A stretch of DNA of 64,000 nucleotides from Cheiracanthium punctorium (taxonomy: Eukaryota; Arthropoda; Arachnida; Araneae; Cheiracanthiidae): NCBI GenBank assembly GCA_038373885.1, contig JAWZYV010013274.1, positions 744,001 to 808,000 of the forward strand, given 5' to 3'. Below are positions 11,288 through 23,349 of this stretch, piece after piece (position 1 is the stretch's first letter; the number at the start of each line of letters is the position of its first letter). The notes under the pieces are model-generated. The model was not told where the DNA came from, searched no databases, and saw only the letters and a program-made list of their open reading frames with translations. Both the position numbers and the translations under genes were made by a program.

Positions 11288-13380
11288 GTAACCTAAATAT
11301 GTGTTTGGATATGATGTGGCACAGCTTACGTGTCAAAGCAAGAAAGTAGGCTCTAAGTTTTAATGAACTTTACTTCGCATTGGTTTCTGATAAACACCAA
11401 TCGCATATAACATTTCTTGAGAAATAGGAGTAAACCCGTATAATGTCGCCATCTATTAGCAAGATAAGTAAATATAAGCATATATGAAAAAATTCGGAAA
11501 GACTGCGTGTACAGTGAAAGTTTTCCTACTGCCCGATCTACATTCGGGATAAGCCACAATAGTACATTTCGCCTGTATTGAGGGCAGTTCGTGCAAGGCC
11601 TGCAAGAGGTTAAGTAAAATTACTGAAAATGTAATAGATGGACATATTGGACTTCTCTGCACTGCTTGTTTCTGCTTATCAAGCATCAGAGCACCATGTA
11701 CTATTTACAATTTATGCAGATAAAGGAATTTTATAAAATGAAAATCTCTGAAAATTGAGGGTATGATGATGATTCCTGAAAAAGCTGTTTAACCTGCATA
11801 ATATGAACCCGCTTATCCACGTAAAGGAAATTCATAATCAGGTCATAAAAGTCGGAGTTTATTTGCTAGATTTATTTCATTTTTCATTTAATTATCCTGC
11901 GAGTAAGTTTTGCAAACGCTTGGTTATAAAAGTGGGATACCTTAACATTATTATAACCGAATTTGCAGGATTTGAATTTTTTTATCCCCCCCCCAAAGAC
12001 ATTTTTATTTATTGGTTTAAAAATTTAACTTCAAGGAAAAATCATACCCTAAACGCGTGAAACTGAAATCAAGAAAATTGCAAATTTATACATCTATTTA
12101 TTTTTCTTTCCATCCCAAAATTTTTAACCGTTCATAATAAATATTAAACTTAATAAAATTCTAAGAAAATATTTAAAAAATTGTTAAGATTACAATTATA
12201 TGCATTTTCCGACTCTAAACACAAAAAGTACTATGCTCAATACTTCCATATTTATCTCCACAGTTTTTTTTTTTAATTCAAAAGCTATGAATCAGAAAAT
12301 AATGTTAAAATAAAATCGTGAAAATCATAGCAAGTGGATCAGTCTTAAGTGACGAGTTTCATATGCAATGCCTAAACACCTAAGAAAAGTTCATTAAGTC
12401 TCTTTTGGATCGGCATTTAAGTAAGAAAATGGAGATTTTTTTCTGATAAAAGAACATTTATAGATAAATATATAAGTTCAGATTTAAGAGCACAATCATG
12501 TTTCGTGACAGTCAAGGTAAAGACCTGCGAAATGAAGAGAAAAAAAGTAATTACTTTAAAATCTCCAGAGGAAACTTTGGGAGAAAAGTTATACTAAGAA
12601 ATTAAGAATTTCTTCGGAAGACTTTTTTTTTTAGATTTTTCTCCTTAATTCGTGAATGAAACACAAACGATAAGAATGTTACAGCTATTTCGGATTTAGT
12701 TAGCTGCATTCAGGGCATTTCTGTCGTGATATATTTTGTTAATTCTACATACTAAATGCTGTCGTATAGTTTTTTAATTCCTAAGTTATCGGAACATATT
12801 GCTGAAAAAATTCGCATTGCAGTGATTTTTAATCACTTTAAATTCAAAGTATACATTCAAATCAAAATTCTTTATCAAGAACGATTTGTATTGCTGTTGC
12901 AATTCTTATCAGACTGAATTAAAATGCGCTAAAATATTCTCTTAGTGAAGAGTTTACATCCCGTATAATAACTAGCTTAGAAAATTTCCTGTGTAGAATT
13001 CTTTATACGAAAGCCAATCAGAAAGTCTTTCCGCCTATTTTTTTTTAGCCAACTTACGGCTGTAAATGCCAAATCAACATATCCATTCCTAGCGATGGAT
13101 CTTTCTTAGACCGGACCGACGATGGATACTTTGGTAGCTTCAGCTTGAGAGTAGCTTCGCAGTGCGGCGCTGCTGTCGGCTGCTAAAGATAGCGGTTGTA
13201 GACCACACGACCTAGCAACGAACGCCGTGACAATATGTTTTCTATGAAGCGTCTGAGGAACGTTCATCGAAATTCACATGGAAATGCAGCTCGTGTATGA
13301 GGATAAGTGTCTCACTTTGAGAAGTGAGGAAATCAGAAGCAAGGTCCCATCGACAAGCTCCGGTCTTTTCACTAGAAGAT
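11288..13380. other. AT-rich DNA, mostly no gene seen
   Basis: Contains a C8 run near 11987. From about 13080 the base composition becomes more GC-rich, and the sequence probably belongs to the mariner-type ruin at 13382, but its N-terminal part could not be read convincingly. Confidence 0.45.
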
Positions 13381-13381
13381 T

Positions 13382-13557
13382 CTGGACTACCCACCCTACA
13401 GTCCGAACCTCGCTCCTAGTGGTTTCCACGGTTTCAGTCAGCCGAAGAAATTCCCGGCTGGACAGCGATTCACGTGCAGCAATGATGCCAATACAGTAGT
13501 CCGACAGTGATTCCACAGTCAGCCGGACGAATTTACCACAGGTGACAGCTTCCATGT
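13382..13557 (+). pseudogene. Mariner-type transposase ruin (C-terminal part)
   Basis: One frame reads LDYPPYSPNLAPSGFHGF, then KKFPAGQRFTC, a stop within a WFHSQPDEF-like block, and then SFHVF. This is the C-terminal order of mariner transposases of the type exapted in SETMAR: HPPYSPDLAPSDFHLF, then LAGQRF, then QWFHSQP. The third catalytic aspartate expected in the SDFHLF block is glycine here, and there is an in-frame stop, so the product would be dead. The more GC-rich sequence from about 13080 is probably the rest of the same gene but is too decayed to align by eye. Confidence 0.75.
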
Positions 13558-15315
13558 TTTTTCAATTTGTTCACTTTCTGTTTTTGTTTTTTTAATCCAA
13601 AATACTAACAACTGTTTTATCTTCATTCTAATAATTCATATATTCACAATCTATTTTGTGAGATCACCTCTGACATTAACTACCACGGTAAAACATGCAA
13701 AACGGTAAATTTGTGCAGCCATATGTTCCCTCATTTAGTAAATCCATTGATCGGGGAAGACCAGATAGAGTTGGCCATATTTCCGGTGATGCTCTCAACT
13801 ATGGGGAACAATGAGCTTTTATTCCTTGAATGATTCCTGAGGCTGAAGTCCAGTTCAGGAAAGCTGCGAATTTTTGGTGATAAAACATGAAATAAAATCC
13901 CCATTAGTCATGTGTCTGGATATTAAGCCTGCTTCAGTGACAACAATCTTGGAGATGATCCACAAGAAAAGCATTTGTGTAGCACATCAACTTCTTTTCT
14001 ATAGGAGTCATAGATAAAGAGACGTCGTTGGAGTTCATCAAGTCGCCGGAAACAAGTCTGGGGATATCTGGTTATAGTTTATTTGGTGGGAATCAATCTG
14101 AATAATCTCTGCGGTGGATGATTTTTGCTTTATGATCAAATCTTTCATGATCTTCTTTTGTTATTTCTTTTTAATTGGAAATGGTGTTTTGGGAAAAGAA
14201 TCAAAAACTACTACTCAAATTATCCATCACAGTAATAACTACCTCATCATATTTTTTCCCCCAAAATCTCACAAATAAAGAGACTAACCTAGTATATTTA
14301 CTCCTATTACATATTTTATAAATTCTCCATTAAAACTGTTGCAGAAAAGTTTTTAAAAAAGGTTTCATGAAGACTAGAGTCATCCATTTAATCTTTAACC
14401 AAAAAAATTTTTTTTTTCGAAAAGAACCAATACACTTACATTTCAACATTTTAATCTTACGAGAAATTTTTTGAACATGTCTGATTGCACCAAGCAATAA
14501 CAAAACTGTCTCCAAAATTCTAAAACAAATTCCATGCTTTTACAAAAGTTTCACGTTTTTACAATTTTTAGCAATCAGTTCCTTTTCGTTACCGAAAAAG
14601 AACATACGTGTATATAATACATCAATGTTTCAAACGAAAAAATTAGCTACAAACTTTTCTGTTTAATAATTCAGCAGAGTAAAAACAAAAAAATTTAAAA
14701 ACCATCTATCAGTGCAACACCATAGATATAAAAATATAAAAAAACTGGGAAAAGTCTATTTTAAATCAAGATTCTTAAAAGAAACTGTATCGAAAGAATG
14801 TGGAAAAACTTTTTCTTTTACTATTATTATTTTTTTTTAAATGTACAAGTATTCATGTCACATACGCTATTTCTGATTTGTTTCAAATCCGAATGGAAAT
14901 AGCTTTCCATCGCCCACATTTTCAAAGTTAATTCTGAAAAAGACGACTTTAAATTACCTGCAAAATAATGGAAACTAGAATTAAAATGTTATTCATACAT
15001 TAAATATGAAAATCTAGAGCAGTACCTGCGTAAGAACGCGTCTCATTTAAAATAAATACCAAATGTGATTTGATTCGATCAAATAAAAGAAGACATTACG
15101 TGAAGTTATGTTTCCATAAATTGACTGGCATTAATACATATTTCAAATAAAATGACTTTCGTTTCCTAAAACAACTTCCATTAAGATTCGTTTATTTTAC
15201 TTGAAGATTTATTTTACTGAAGTCATATAATCTTTATTTTTTTATAACAACGCTTGATTTTAGCGACATTTACAAGTCATAACAACATTGTTAAAAAAAT
15301 AACAGTAAGCCCATA
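13558..15315. other. AT-rich DNA, no gene seen
   Basis: The stretch at 13720-14110 is less AT-rich than its surroundings and may be an unrecognised old transposon. No motif could be assigned. Nothing is seen in the rest. Confidence 0.45.
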
Positions 15316-16787
15316 CAGGGTGTTTCACGAAGAACCCCTAACTTTGAAAACGAATAACTCAAAAACGGTGATAGATAGAAGAATGGAACCAGTGATATGT
15401 TGATTAAAAGCACCGTAAGAATTTGATACTTATAAATTTCAGCGAAAGATGGCGCTATAAGCGGCAATAGGAATGCCAGAGGGCTCATATACCTAGAACA
15501 ATCAAATCAATATCGATTTAATATCAGCATCTTCCACAATACACGCAGGATCGTAGCCAGGAAAAATATTCGGGGATTAAGGAAATAGACCCAGGTGGCA
15601 CAAACTTGCTCAAAGGCCGTAATTTCCACGTTCAGATAGCACGTTACCATCCCGTACAGATTTACAGTGTCGCTTACGTCAGAATGTCCGGACAAACACG
15701 TACAATGCTCGTCAAAATTTGGGTCCAGTTCAGTGTTCTCCACACGTACTTAAAACGTTGTATGTCTAATTATACAGGACTTACTATAAATTTAAGTAAA
15801 TATCCGATATTCTACAGCTTTTTTTGAATCAGTTTCGTTGCTTATTTGAATCGATGGCTAATTAATAGGATTAATGTTGCTTATTAAAGTTTTCGAATTA
15901 TAAATCATATTTTGCATTATAAATTGGCGGCAAACAGCAATAATTTGGTTGAGGTGTCTTTGAACTTCTTCTTCTTAAGCCATGGGGTTAATTTTGGTAG
16001 TGGCCCTCTAGCGGGTATTTTTGTCGTCGTTTTGTCCTACATTGAACCACTTTAGTATGTGGTAGCGCAAGTGGATTATAGAATGGATTGTAAAATATGT
16101 TGTCTGTACGTTAAGCAGTCCCAATAAGAAAACATTTCATAGCAGATACTTCAGAGTACCACAGTTAAACGTGAAGCTCAATTATCCGAAGGACATATTT
16201 TGAACCAGAACGCGTTTTGCACGATGTAAGACGTGGTAATCACGTTCTGACAACTTGTATGTGCTACCTAGGGATCAGGTTGTGAAAATACGGAAGTCAA
16301 TCCATGCTTTTTCCATAACTGTTGAAAAGCTCAATACAATAAATCATCGAATTATTCGTCCAGAAAGTCGAAAATGTCTTGCGTACGGTGTGGGTGAGCT
16401 CCATCTCGCATGAATCATGCTGTGCCCGGTCGAGCATCCTAGGATTGTTGAGTGGCGACAAATGTTTCAAAAACGGAGTGTACCGTCAGTCGTCATCGTT
16501 TCTCAAAAGAAAAAGAAAATCCAATGATGCCTTTTCCAGAAATGGCATCGAAAAAGTAAATTTCGGGCAATGGAACGATCATGTGCGCGGGAACAAAGAT
16601 TTTCGTAGATACGTATTACCGCTTGCAGCGCTATCTATCGGCGCAGTTTTGAACTACAATTTTGTAGCTTCTGAATCAAATTCTTAAGATTTTTTTAAAG
16701 AGACATTCCACTGGTTTGATGCTTCTGTCAATCACCGTTTTTGAGTTATTTATTTTCAAAGTTAGGGGTTCTTCGTGAAACACTCTA
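15316..16787 (-). mobile_element. Decayed mariner-like transposon with long inverted ends
   Basis: The left end CAGGGTGTTTCACGAAGAAC is mirrored by the right end, which reads backwards as TAGAGTGTTTCACGAAGAAC. Both continue CCCTAACTTTGAAAA and AACTCAAAAACGGTGAT. Looser similarity extends to about 170 bp from each end (AAGAATTTGAT, then GATGGCGCTATAAGCGG versus GATAGCGCTGCAAGCGG). On the minus strand a transposase fossil lies between about 16440 and 16100: FMRDGAHPHRTQDIFDFLDE corresponds to the MQDGAPPH block that holds the second catalytic aspartate, followed by broken sequence with stops. TA precedes the left end. The gene is dead but the ends are well preserved. Confidence 0.75.
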
Positions 16788-18180
16788 TTTTACTGTTCCA
16801 TGAAAAAGTGCTCATTCAACGATCAGAGTAACGTTTTTCCAAAATTTGAGTTCTTTATAGTTTTGACGTTGGAGTATGTTTAGCCTGATTAAAACCATTA
16901 AGCTGGTTAATGCAAAGAGCACAATTACGACACAACAATCACTGCATGGGGCTTTGGGCTATTTCTTTTATTCCCTATTCTAAGACAATTTAATATTAAT
17001 TTGCCCTAACTCTTCAAAAGATTTTTTTTTATCAGATGATAGATTCTCAGTCATTTTAGTGTTTTGCAGGCTAAAGAAGACGACACTGAATATTTTCATG
17101 CAAGATATAGTAAATGTGATGGGCAAATTACAAAATATAGTCACACCCATCAAATGTAGAACATAACACTACTGCTGTTAGATATTATCACCACTAACTT
17201 AACCGGCAAGTGATGCCTTCGCATTTCAAGCTTCATGATAGCTTGTTTAAACTACTCTCTCCAAGTCGAGTATAGAGTTATTCATTCTTCATCAACATCA
17301 TTTAGAGGACTGTTTCCAGGTCCACAAGACTTCACTGCTGGTCCACTTATATGGAACTTATTAAAAAATAATTAGCTGCAAATATCGTTCTAACTAAAAA
17401 TTATGTTCGTATAACACTTGATTTAATAAGTAACAGCGATGTTTATATAACATTTATTGTTTTCGGTTAATTTTATTCATCACAGCAGAAATCAAGAAAA
17501 GTTTAAAAATTCGATGATAATGACCGCATTACCAAAATACCATACCAAAATACCATTACCATACCTCATTTTTCATCCATCTGTTTACAAAATCAAAACG
17601 ATACATCCTGAATGGATTACACTGGTTTAACATGCAACACATTCTGAACATTTTAAACTCGTAAAATGCCCAGCTAGTTGTGGAAGGAATGATATCACTA
17701 TTTTCTTTTCTTTTGTACAATGGTGATTGGTTATCGCTCCAGTAGGTTTTAGTTAAGGGAAAAAGCACATGTATTAATTAACATTGCCTTTAATGTAGAT
17801 AAATTTTCTTTTCTAGCCAATAAAAAAATTATCGGAAGTCTCGCTTGCACTTTTAAAATCTAATTAATCAATGAACTGATCAAATTTTTGGAATACTTAT
17901 TAGCACTAGAGCACTATTTCGTTCACTCCGGATTTTTTTGTCAACATAATTTGTGGATATTTCTGTGGACAGATTTGCCTTGGCACGTTTTCGTTGAATT
18001 TTTCAATAGGGTTGCCAGATAGAGTGGGGGGAGAGTATAATGATGAAAGTCGCCAAGATTTGCAATTATTGATGATTTATTGCGAATTTGGCACCAAAAA
18101 TAATTCGCTAAACTGAACCTAGCTTGGCGATATCGTTTGTGTTTGGGGAGAAACTGGCAAACACTATAGTTTAGTATTGT
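16788..18180. other. AT-rich DNA, no gene seen
   Basis: Contains a short direct duplication ATACCA(A)AATACCATTACC near 17539-17565. No gene or transposon signature was recognised. Confidence 0.5.
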
Positions 18181-18530
18181 TAGAATATGCCTGACGGAGA
18201 TTGTGAAACAGTTTTAGTAGGTCATTTTAATGTAGATTTCAATTCTGAAAAGTGTTTTATTGAACAAGGAAGACAAACACGATACACTCATGGATATGAC
18301 GCACATTCCAAACAGTATTTATTAAGGCGAAATGTAAGATAGAATATGCCTGGCGAAGATTGTAAAACACTTTTGGCAGGCGATTTTAATGTAGATTTCG
18401 ATTCAAAATAAGTATTTTATGGAACAAGGAAGAAAAATACCGCATGCTTATGAATAATGATACGCTTTCCAACTTAATGGAATAAGGAAGAAAAAAGTGC
18501 ACGACGCATGGATTATGATGAGCAATATAT
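18181..18530 (+). repeat. Tandem repeat (159-bp period) with endonuclease-like GDFN motif
   Basis: Two units start TAGAATATGCCTG at 18181 and 18340. A partial third follows, seen as GGAA(C/T)AAGGAAGAAAAA at 18421 and 18479. In one frame unit 1 reads MPDGDCETVLVGHFNVDF and unit 2 reads MPGEDCKTLLAGDFNVDF. G-D-F-N is the hallmark of the endonuclease/exonuclease/phosphatase domain used by LINEs and some Helitrons, so the repeat unit probably captured a retroelement or Helitron fragment before duplicating. Unit 2 has a stop soon after the motif, and no complete domain remains. Confidence 0.6.
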
Positions 18531-20047
18531 AGTGTATATATAGCTTTATGTAGTTTTTGTAGGAGTAAGGCCAATTATCTGCACGAAGGATCTAGGCCTA
18601 TGGGTGGGGTGCACTCCGTGGTTGTTTTTCTAATGTATAGCTTTATAGTTCGTAGTTAAAATATAAAACTGTTTCAGATTTATTTTTTTACATTTTTTGT
18701 CAATTTCTAACCTACGATTAATACAAAATCAATATTTTTTAGATTTCTGGTATTTTCATAAAATATGCAAACAAAAACTCTCCCTTGATGCAAACAACAT
18801 CACTCGCAATAAAGGTACACCCGGACTGAAAAACAAGCAACCTCATTACATTCCAGATACATATTCCGGGGAAAAATTCTCTCTGCATTCCCATTCTCCT
18901 TTTTGCTTTTCTTGCGACGAGCAGTGTTACAAACAAATGCACAGCAACATCTTGACTTATATGCCTGGAAAGAAACGGAGGGCACATCGATCATAAAACC
19001 CGGGCCTTTCTCCCTTCTAAGCCGGGGAGGTACAGGAAAACAAACGTAAGTGTGCCATCGCCTTCTATACGGCATCGTAACAGATGGCGAGGTTGTAAAA
19101 GACGCTGTGTCATTGTCGGGAAAAAGAAAACAGGAGTACTAATCGGAAATCTTATGAACATTTAATCTTAGCAGCGCAGAAAGCGAGAGAGGTTGTTAAG
19201 AAATTCCCGACATAACGAAACATCATTCGGAATGGGTAACTGAATTTTTCATAAACTTATGTTTCTGAAGTGACACACAATTATAGGTATAAGGTTACGA
19301 GTCATAAAAATTAAGAAGAAATGTGAAAGTTGTTTATACAAATTTCAATCTATACACACACACACACACACATGCATGCAGGATGTCCAGTGCTAATGGC
19401 TATTTTCTAAACCGTTAGTTATAGACACATAGCTCTAATTCCAAAGATGATTTAAATTATACAGTCCATTATGTCAGAAATGATCAAAGCCAATAAATCA
19501 TTTCTTATGAAAATTACGAAATTTACATTTTTATATGGTTCCCCGGTACAATCAATTATATATATATATTTTTAAATATTGTACAATTTCATGCAAAATT
19601 CAAAACGATCGTCCTTTTACGACCAAAATTCACTGAGTTATGAATCAGCAAACATTTTAACTTAAGTCACTTTTCCACGTTTAAAAATGTCCGTTACGGT
19701 AAAGCGTTAAGCGACCATACAAATATTGAAATTTTAAATCATAGGTTTTAATTTCATTTTCTGGCATAATTCGGAGAAAGAAGCGAAACTAATTTTAGAA
19801 TGCTAATCTTTCAGCAGAGTGTCATAGTCAGGCTCTATAAAAATCTATCTGAGGACTTTTAAAAATCTTTTATATAAGCGAAGTAACAGAATATTAATAA
19901 GTTGTGTAAATAAAGTTCCTTCTGTATACAACCCTTATTTCGCAGATCGAAAAGTGCTCTAAGCAGCTGTAATTTTGTGAATTTTGGTCGTAGAAGTTTT
20001 TTTTTTCTTTTTTTTTTTTCGTGTTTTCTTTAATATATATATATATA
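18531..20047. other. Mixed intergenic DNA with simple repeats
   Basis: A less AT-rich stretch at 18780-19090 has an open frame of 99 codons (18697-18996) and is followed by AAACGTAAGTG, which would match a splice donor. Nothing in its product is recognisable, so it is not called a gene. A CA microsatellite is at 19354-19371, a TA run at about 19556-19570, poly-T runs at 19999-20020 and a TA run at 20033-20046. Sequence flanking 19605-19630 recurs inverted near 19977-19994 (GTGAATTTTGGTCGTA). Confidence 0.45.
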
Positions 20048-21171
20048 CACTCTATAACAAAAAAATCGACGTACCAAGAAACAATCATCCGATTGCTTTG
20101 AAATTTCGTATGCATGAGTGTTTTGAACAGATATGCAAATGATTCAAATTTGGTGTCCAATGAATAAATAGTTTGATCTCTAGCGCATCGGAACTGCGCA
20201 TCCAGCAGACGTATATAAGGAGCAGTTCTTCAACGGTTGTTAAAACTTTCGGTTTGATTTCGATTCAGATGACCTTTCAACAACTTAAAAAAAGCCTCGC
20301 TGCAGGATTCGTGCTCATTACGAGCAATTGTCAGAGTTTGACAAAGGTCGTATCATTGGATTGAAAGAGGCCGGTTGGACTAATCGGAGAATTGCTCGTC
20401 ATATGAGTCGAAGCGATGCGACGATTCGAAGATGCTGGCAAGGATGGGTGGAAAATGGCAGAGTGCAGCGTCAGGATGGTAGCGGTCGACCTAGGGCTAC
20501 AACAGATCGTGAGGACAGAGTGATGGTCCGATCAGCTGTCACAGCGCCTTCTTCATCTCTATCAACCCTCAGACGTTCAACCCGAACACCAGTGTCAATC
20601 ATGATCATTCGCAGACGGTTGAGAGAGCAAAATCTACGCTCGCGCCGACCGTTATGCCACCTGCCACTCACGCCTGCACACTGCAGAGCCAGATTACAGT
20701 GGTGCAGGGCTCGATCAGGTTGGAATGATGCCGACTGGGGACGTATAGTCTTTAGCGACGAATCCCGCTTCCAACTGTGTCCTGAAGATCATCGAAGTTG
20801 GGTTTGGAGACGCACAGGGCAGAGGGGGAATCCTGCTTTCACTATTGCACGCCACACCTGCCCTCAACAAGGCATTATGGTCTGGGGTGCCATTTCCTTT
20901 GACAGCCGGACCCCTTTGGTCGTCATTAGAGGTACACTTACTGCACAGCGGTACGTGGACGACATCCTAAGACCTGTTTTGCTACCGTTCCTTTTGCAGT
21001 GCCCTGGGCTGGTTTTTCAGCAGGACAATGCCAGACCACACACGGCACATATTATTCAATTGTTCTGAAATTTTAATCATTTACTATTCTGTACATTGTC
21101 TTCCTATCCACAAATTTTCGTCTCAATCGGACGCCTCCTTCTTGGTGCGTCGATTTATTTGTTATAGAGTG
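20048..21171 (+). mobile_element. Tc1-like transposon, internally deleted, 1,124 bp
   Basis: The left end CACTCTATAACAAAAAAATC and the right end read backwards, CACTCTATAACAAATAAATC, form matching inverted repeats that continue GACG(T/C)ACCAAGAA. TA lies on both sides (20046-20047 and 21172-21173). The transposase inside has lost its start codon and its last part, so this copy could move only with enzyme made by a complete relative. The ends are still in near-perfect shape. Confidence 0.92.
20292..21068 (+). pseudogene. Tc1-like transposase, no start codon, C-terminus deleted
   Basis: The frame is open from 20292 and reads KPRCRIRAHYEQLSEFDKGR onward. Related Tc1 proteins begin M-P-R in this position. 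Here the codon before CCT CGC is AAG (20292-20294), so the ancestral ATG has probably become AAG. The first in-frame substitute with a usable triplet is a TTG at 20328. The helix-turn-helix and the first two catalytic blocks are intact (FSDESRF and FQQDNARPH). After HTAHIIQLF the frame stops at 21066-21068 and non-coding 3' sequence follows directly. The SPDL.PIE block with the third catalytic residue and about 80 residues in all are missing compared with the full-length copy at 30209. No internal stop is present in what remains. Confidence 0.9.
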
Positions 21172-21639
21172 TATATATATATAAACACACACATATTACA
21201 ACAATAGCATCGATACTAAAATTGACTAAATTCCAACCTCCATGAAAATAATATTAAAATAGCCATCTATTTCTGCAATTGCTGAATTTTTTATTTATTA
21301 AAAATAAACATCTTACTCGAATGCATAAATTTTTTCAAAATCGGAAATTTCAGCACAGTGTACCCAAGCACCCCTTGTCACACACACTCCCATTGGGCAG
21401 ATGCAAATTCAGTCCAATTTAGGAACATTCTGATCCTTTCAGTGGTCCCCATCCGGAATTAGTATTTGAATTTCCTTTGATTCTATTGAAACAGTTGAAT
21501 GTTGTTTGAAAAAGCGTAAAAGGAGGCAACTTAGAAACATTCACAATTAAATCTCCGTAGTACGTTAACCCTTTGAGGCGCAACCCTTTCCCAATGCTAA
21601 AAAAAGGGCAGCCGTTGCCATCGCTTGACTTTACTACCA
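21172..21639. other. AT-rich DNA, no gene seen
   Basis: Begins with TA/CA simple repeats abutting the Tc1 right end. No gene seen. Confidence 0.5.
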
Positions 21640-22419
21640 GCAAGATGGCGGACGATCGAAACGTTCATCGCGTGCCACAGATCTAGAGACCCTTTTTTGA
21701 CGCAGCTGGCTGTGCCGCACAGCTCCAAAAGTCAGGTTTGGAAAATCCGTACCAAATCAGGCGCTCATCCATACCGATCTGCGCCATAACAAATTTTACA
21801 GGACGGAGATGCTTGCGACAGTTTGCATGGTGACCAGCAAGGTTTTGTATAGAAGCACGCATTAGTGGGGCCTGGAAAATGCTAGATGTTTCATGACGTT
21901 ATGATCCTATGACTCTCGATATCAAATGCTGTTTGCTATTAGCAATTGGTGTGCAATTTGCAATAACAAGCTGATCGGCCCGATATTTTTCGATGGCACG
22001 TCAACGGGTGCACGATATTTACAATTTGCTACTGAACGTAATACCCGATTTTGTTGGAAAACCTGCCGATGTTCAATCTCAAGGATCTATGGTTTCAACA
22101 GCACGGATCGCCCGTTCACAAGATATCTCCAGTAAAGCAGTGCCTCCTCAAGGAATCCGGTACCCATATAATTGGGTATGATGATTTCAAAGAGTAGCCT
22201 CTATATTCGCTGACTGCACTGGACATTTTTCTGTGGGGTTACCTAAAACAGCAAGTATATGTGACCCCTCCACAAACATTACGGGACCTTAAACAACACA
22301 ATAGCGAGGCTTGCCTCAACATATCACAGTCTATGCTCCAACATGTGCAACGTGACTTTCAAAAAAGGACCCAAATATGCGTTGCAGCGGACGGTTCAAA
22401 GTTTGAAGATCTGAAATAG
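21640..22419 (+). pseudogene. Mariner-like transposase ruin in three frames
   Basis: The order of a mariner-like transposase is kept, but the pieces lie in different frames. SQVWKIRTKSGAHPYRSAP (about 21730-21790) matches the end of the DNA-binding region. DSRYQMLFAISNW followed by NNKLIGPIFF starts at 21911. YNLLLNVIPDFVGKPADV is in a second frame near 22017. KDLWFQQHGSPVHKIS, the QHDGAPAH block, is in a third near 22083, with the catalytic D changed to H. The last part is open from about 22207 to the stop at 22417-22419: LTALDIFLWGYLKQQVY, TPPQTLRDLK and a terminal GSKFEDLK. There are at least three frameshifts and one stop. No inverted ends were identified. Confidence 0.82.
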
Positions 22420-23349
22420 AGATATGGCATTTGTTATATCGTTGATTTTTACTTTCTCAGATCGTTTTAACGCGTCACAGTTTAGGAAATCGTGAAAAAA
22501 CAAATGTGCGGTTTAACGGTTCTATTCTTTGCAATAATGTCCACAAGGAATCTTTTCGTACTTAGTCAGGGATACTCTATAGATACGTAAACAGGGCTTA
22601 ATTTGGGATGGAGCTCAGCTCCGGTACTTCTTTTTTTTTGAGTGAGTTTTTACATATTAGGCAAAAACAGCCGGAGCTCATGAATATTGGGCTCCACAGC
22701 CCACCATTACAAAGTAATTTGTCATTTTTACGCTTTTCACCCACACATTGATTTTAACACCACACAGGATTCGTTTCGCCTCAAACCAATTCTAGCATCC
22801 TGAAACCGATTTCAGTCAGCTTAGCAGAAGCCGATCTATCTGTGACGTATCTTGGTGCTCAACCGCTAGCTTCCTTTTAACCAAAACCAATGCTTCTGAC
22901 GTCACTACGCTTCAACTGGCTACAATTAATAGGAATTTATTCAGATTTTTCGAGTCGTTTAGAATCGCGAAAGTTCGAAAGATCTTTAATTTTCGTAACT
23001 CTGAATACGCAAGGAGATTAAGATGGGCTTGCCAGGCGCTTTTGAGTTTGTAAGCATTCATAAATAATAAAGAATATAAACAAAATGTTGATTACGGATA
23101 ATTACTAATTTATAGTTAATTAACTAAAATTTTTATTTTTATTAATTTATTTGTTTAAATATTGATTTAATAAATTTGTACACATATGGGCACACTAAAA
23201 AGTAATTGTATACTAACGCAATTCCTAAATATAAACAAAAAATACTAATTGCAATTAGCTTAATTAATTTTAGAAGTTTTGGGGGTCTTATGCAGGAATC
23301 TTAAATATCATGATAGTTTCGAAAATGTCAAAAATATCAGATATTTTGA
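22420..23349. other. Intergenic DNA with a possible short inverted repeat
   Basis: GGAGCTCAGCTCCGG (about 22611) and GCCGGAGCTCATGAA (about 22671) form a loose inverted arrangement around a poly-T stretch. This may be an old MITE, but its borders could not be set. The rest is AT-rich with nothing recognised. Confidence 0.4.

Noticed and set aside
15507..15743. 78-codon minus-strand frame inside the mariner-like element
   Set aside because: The product could not be matched to any transposase region; kept only as part of the element.
16379..16687. 102-codon plus-strand frame
   Set aside because: It lies antisense to the mariner-like fossil and runs into that element's right inverted arm; it is a shadow frame.
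22590..22700. Inverted GGAGCTCAGCTCCGG / GCCGGAGCTCATG motifs
   Set aside because: The arms are short and palindromic by themselves; no borders or target duplication were found, so it is not called a MITE.
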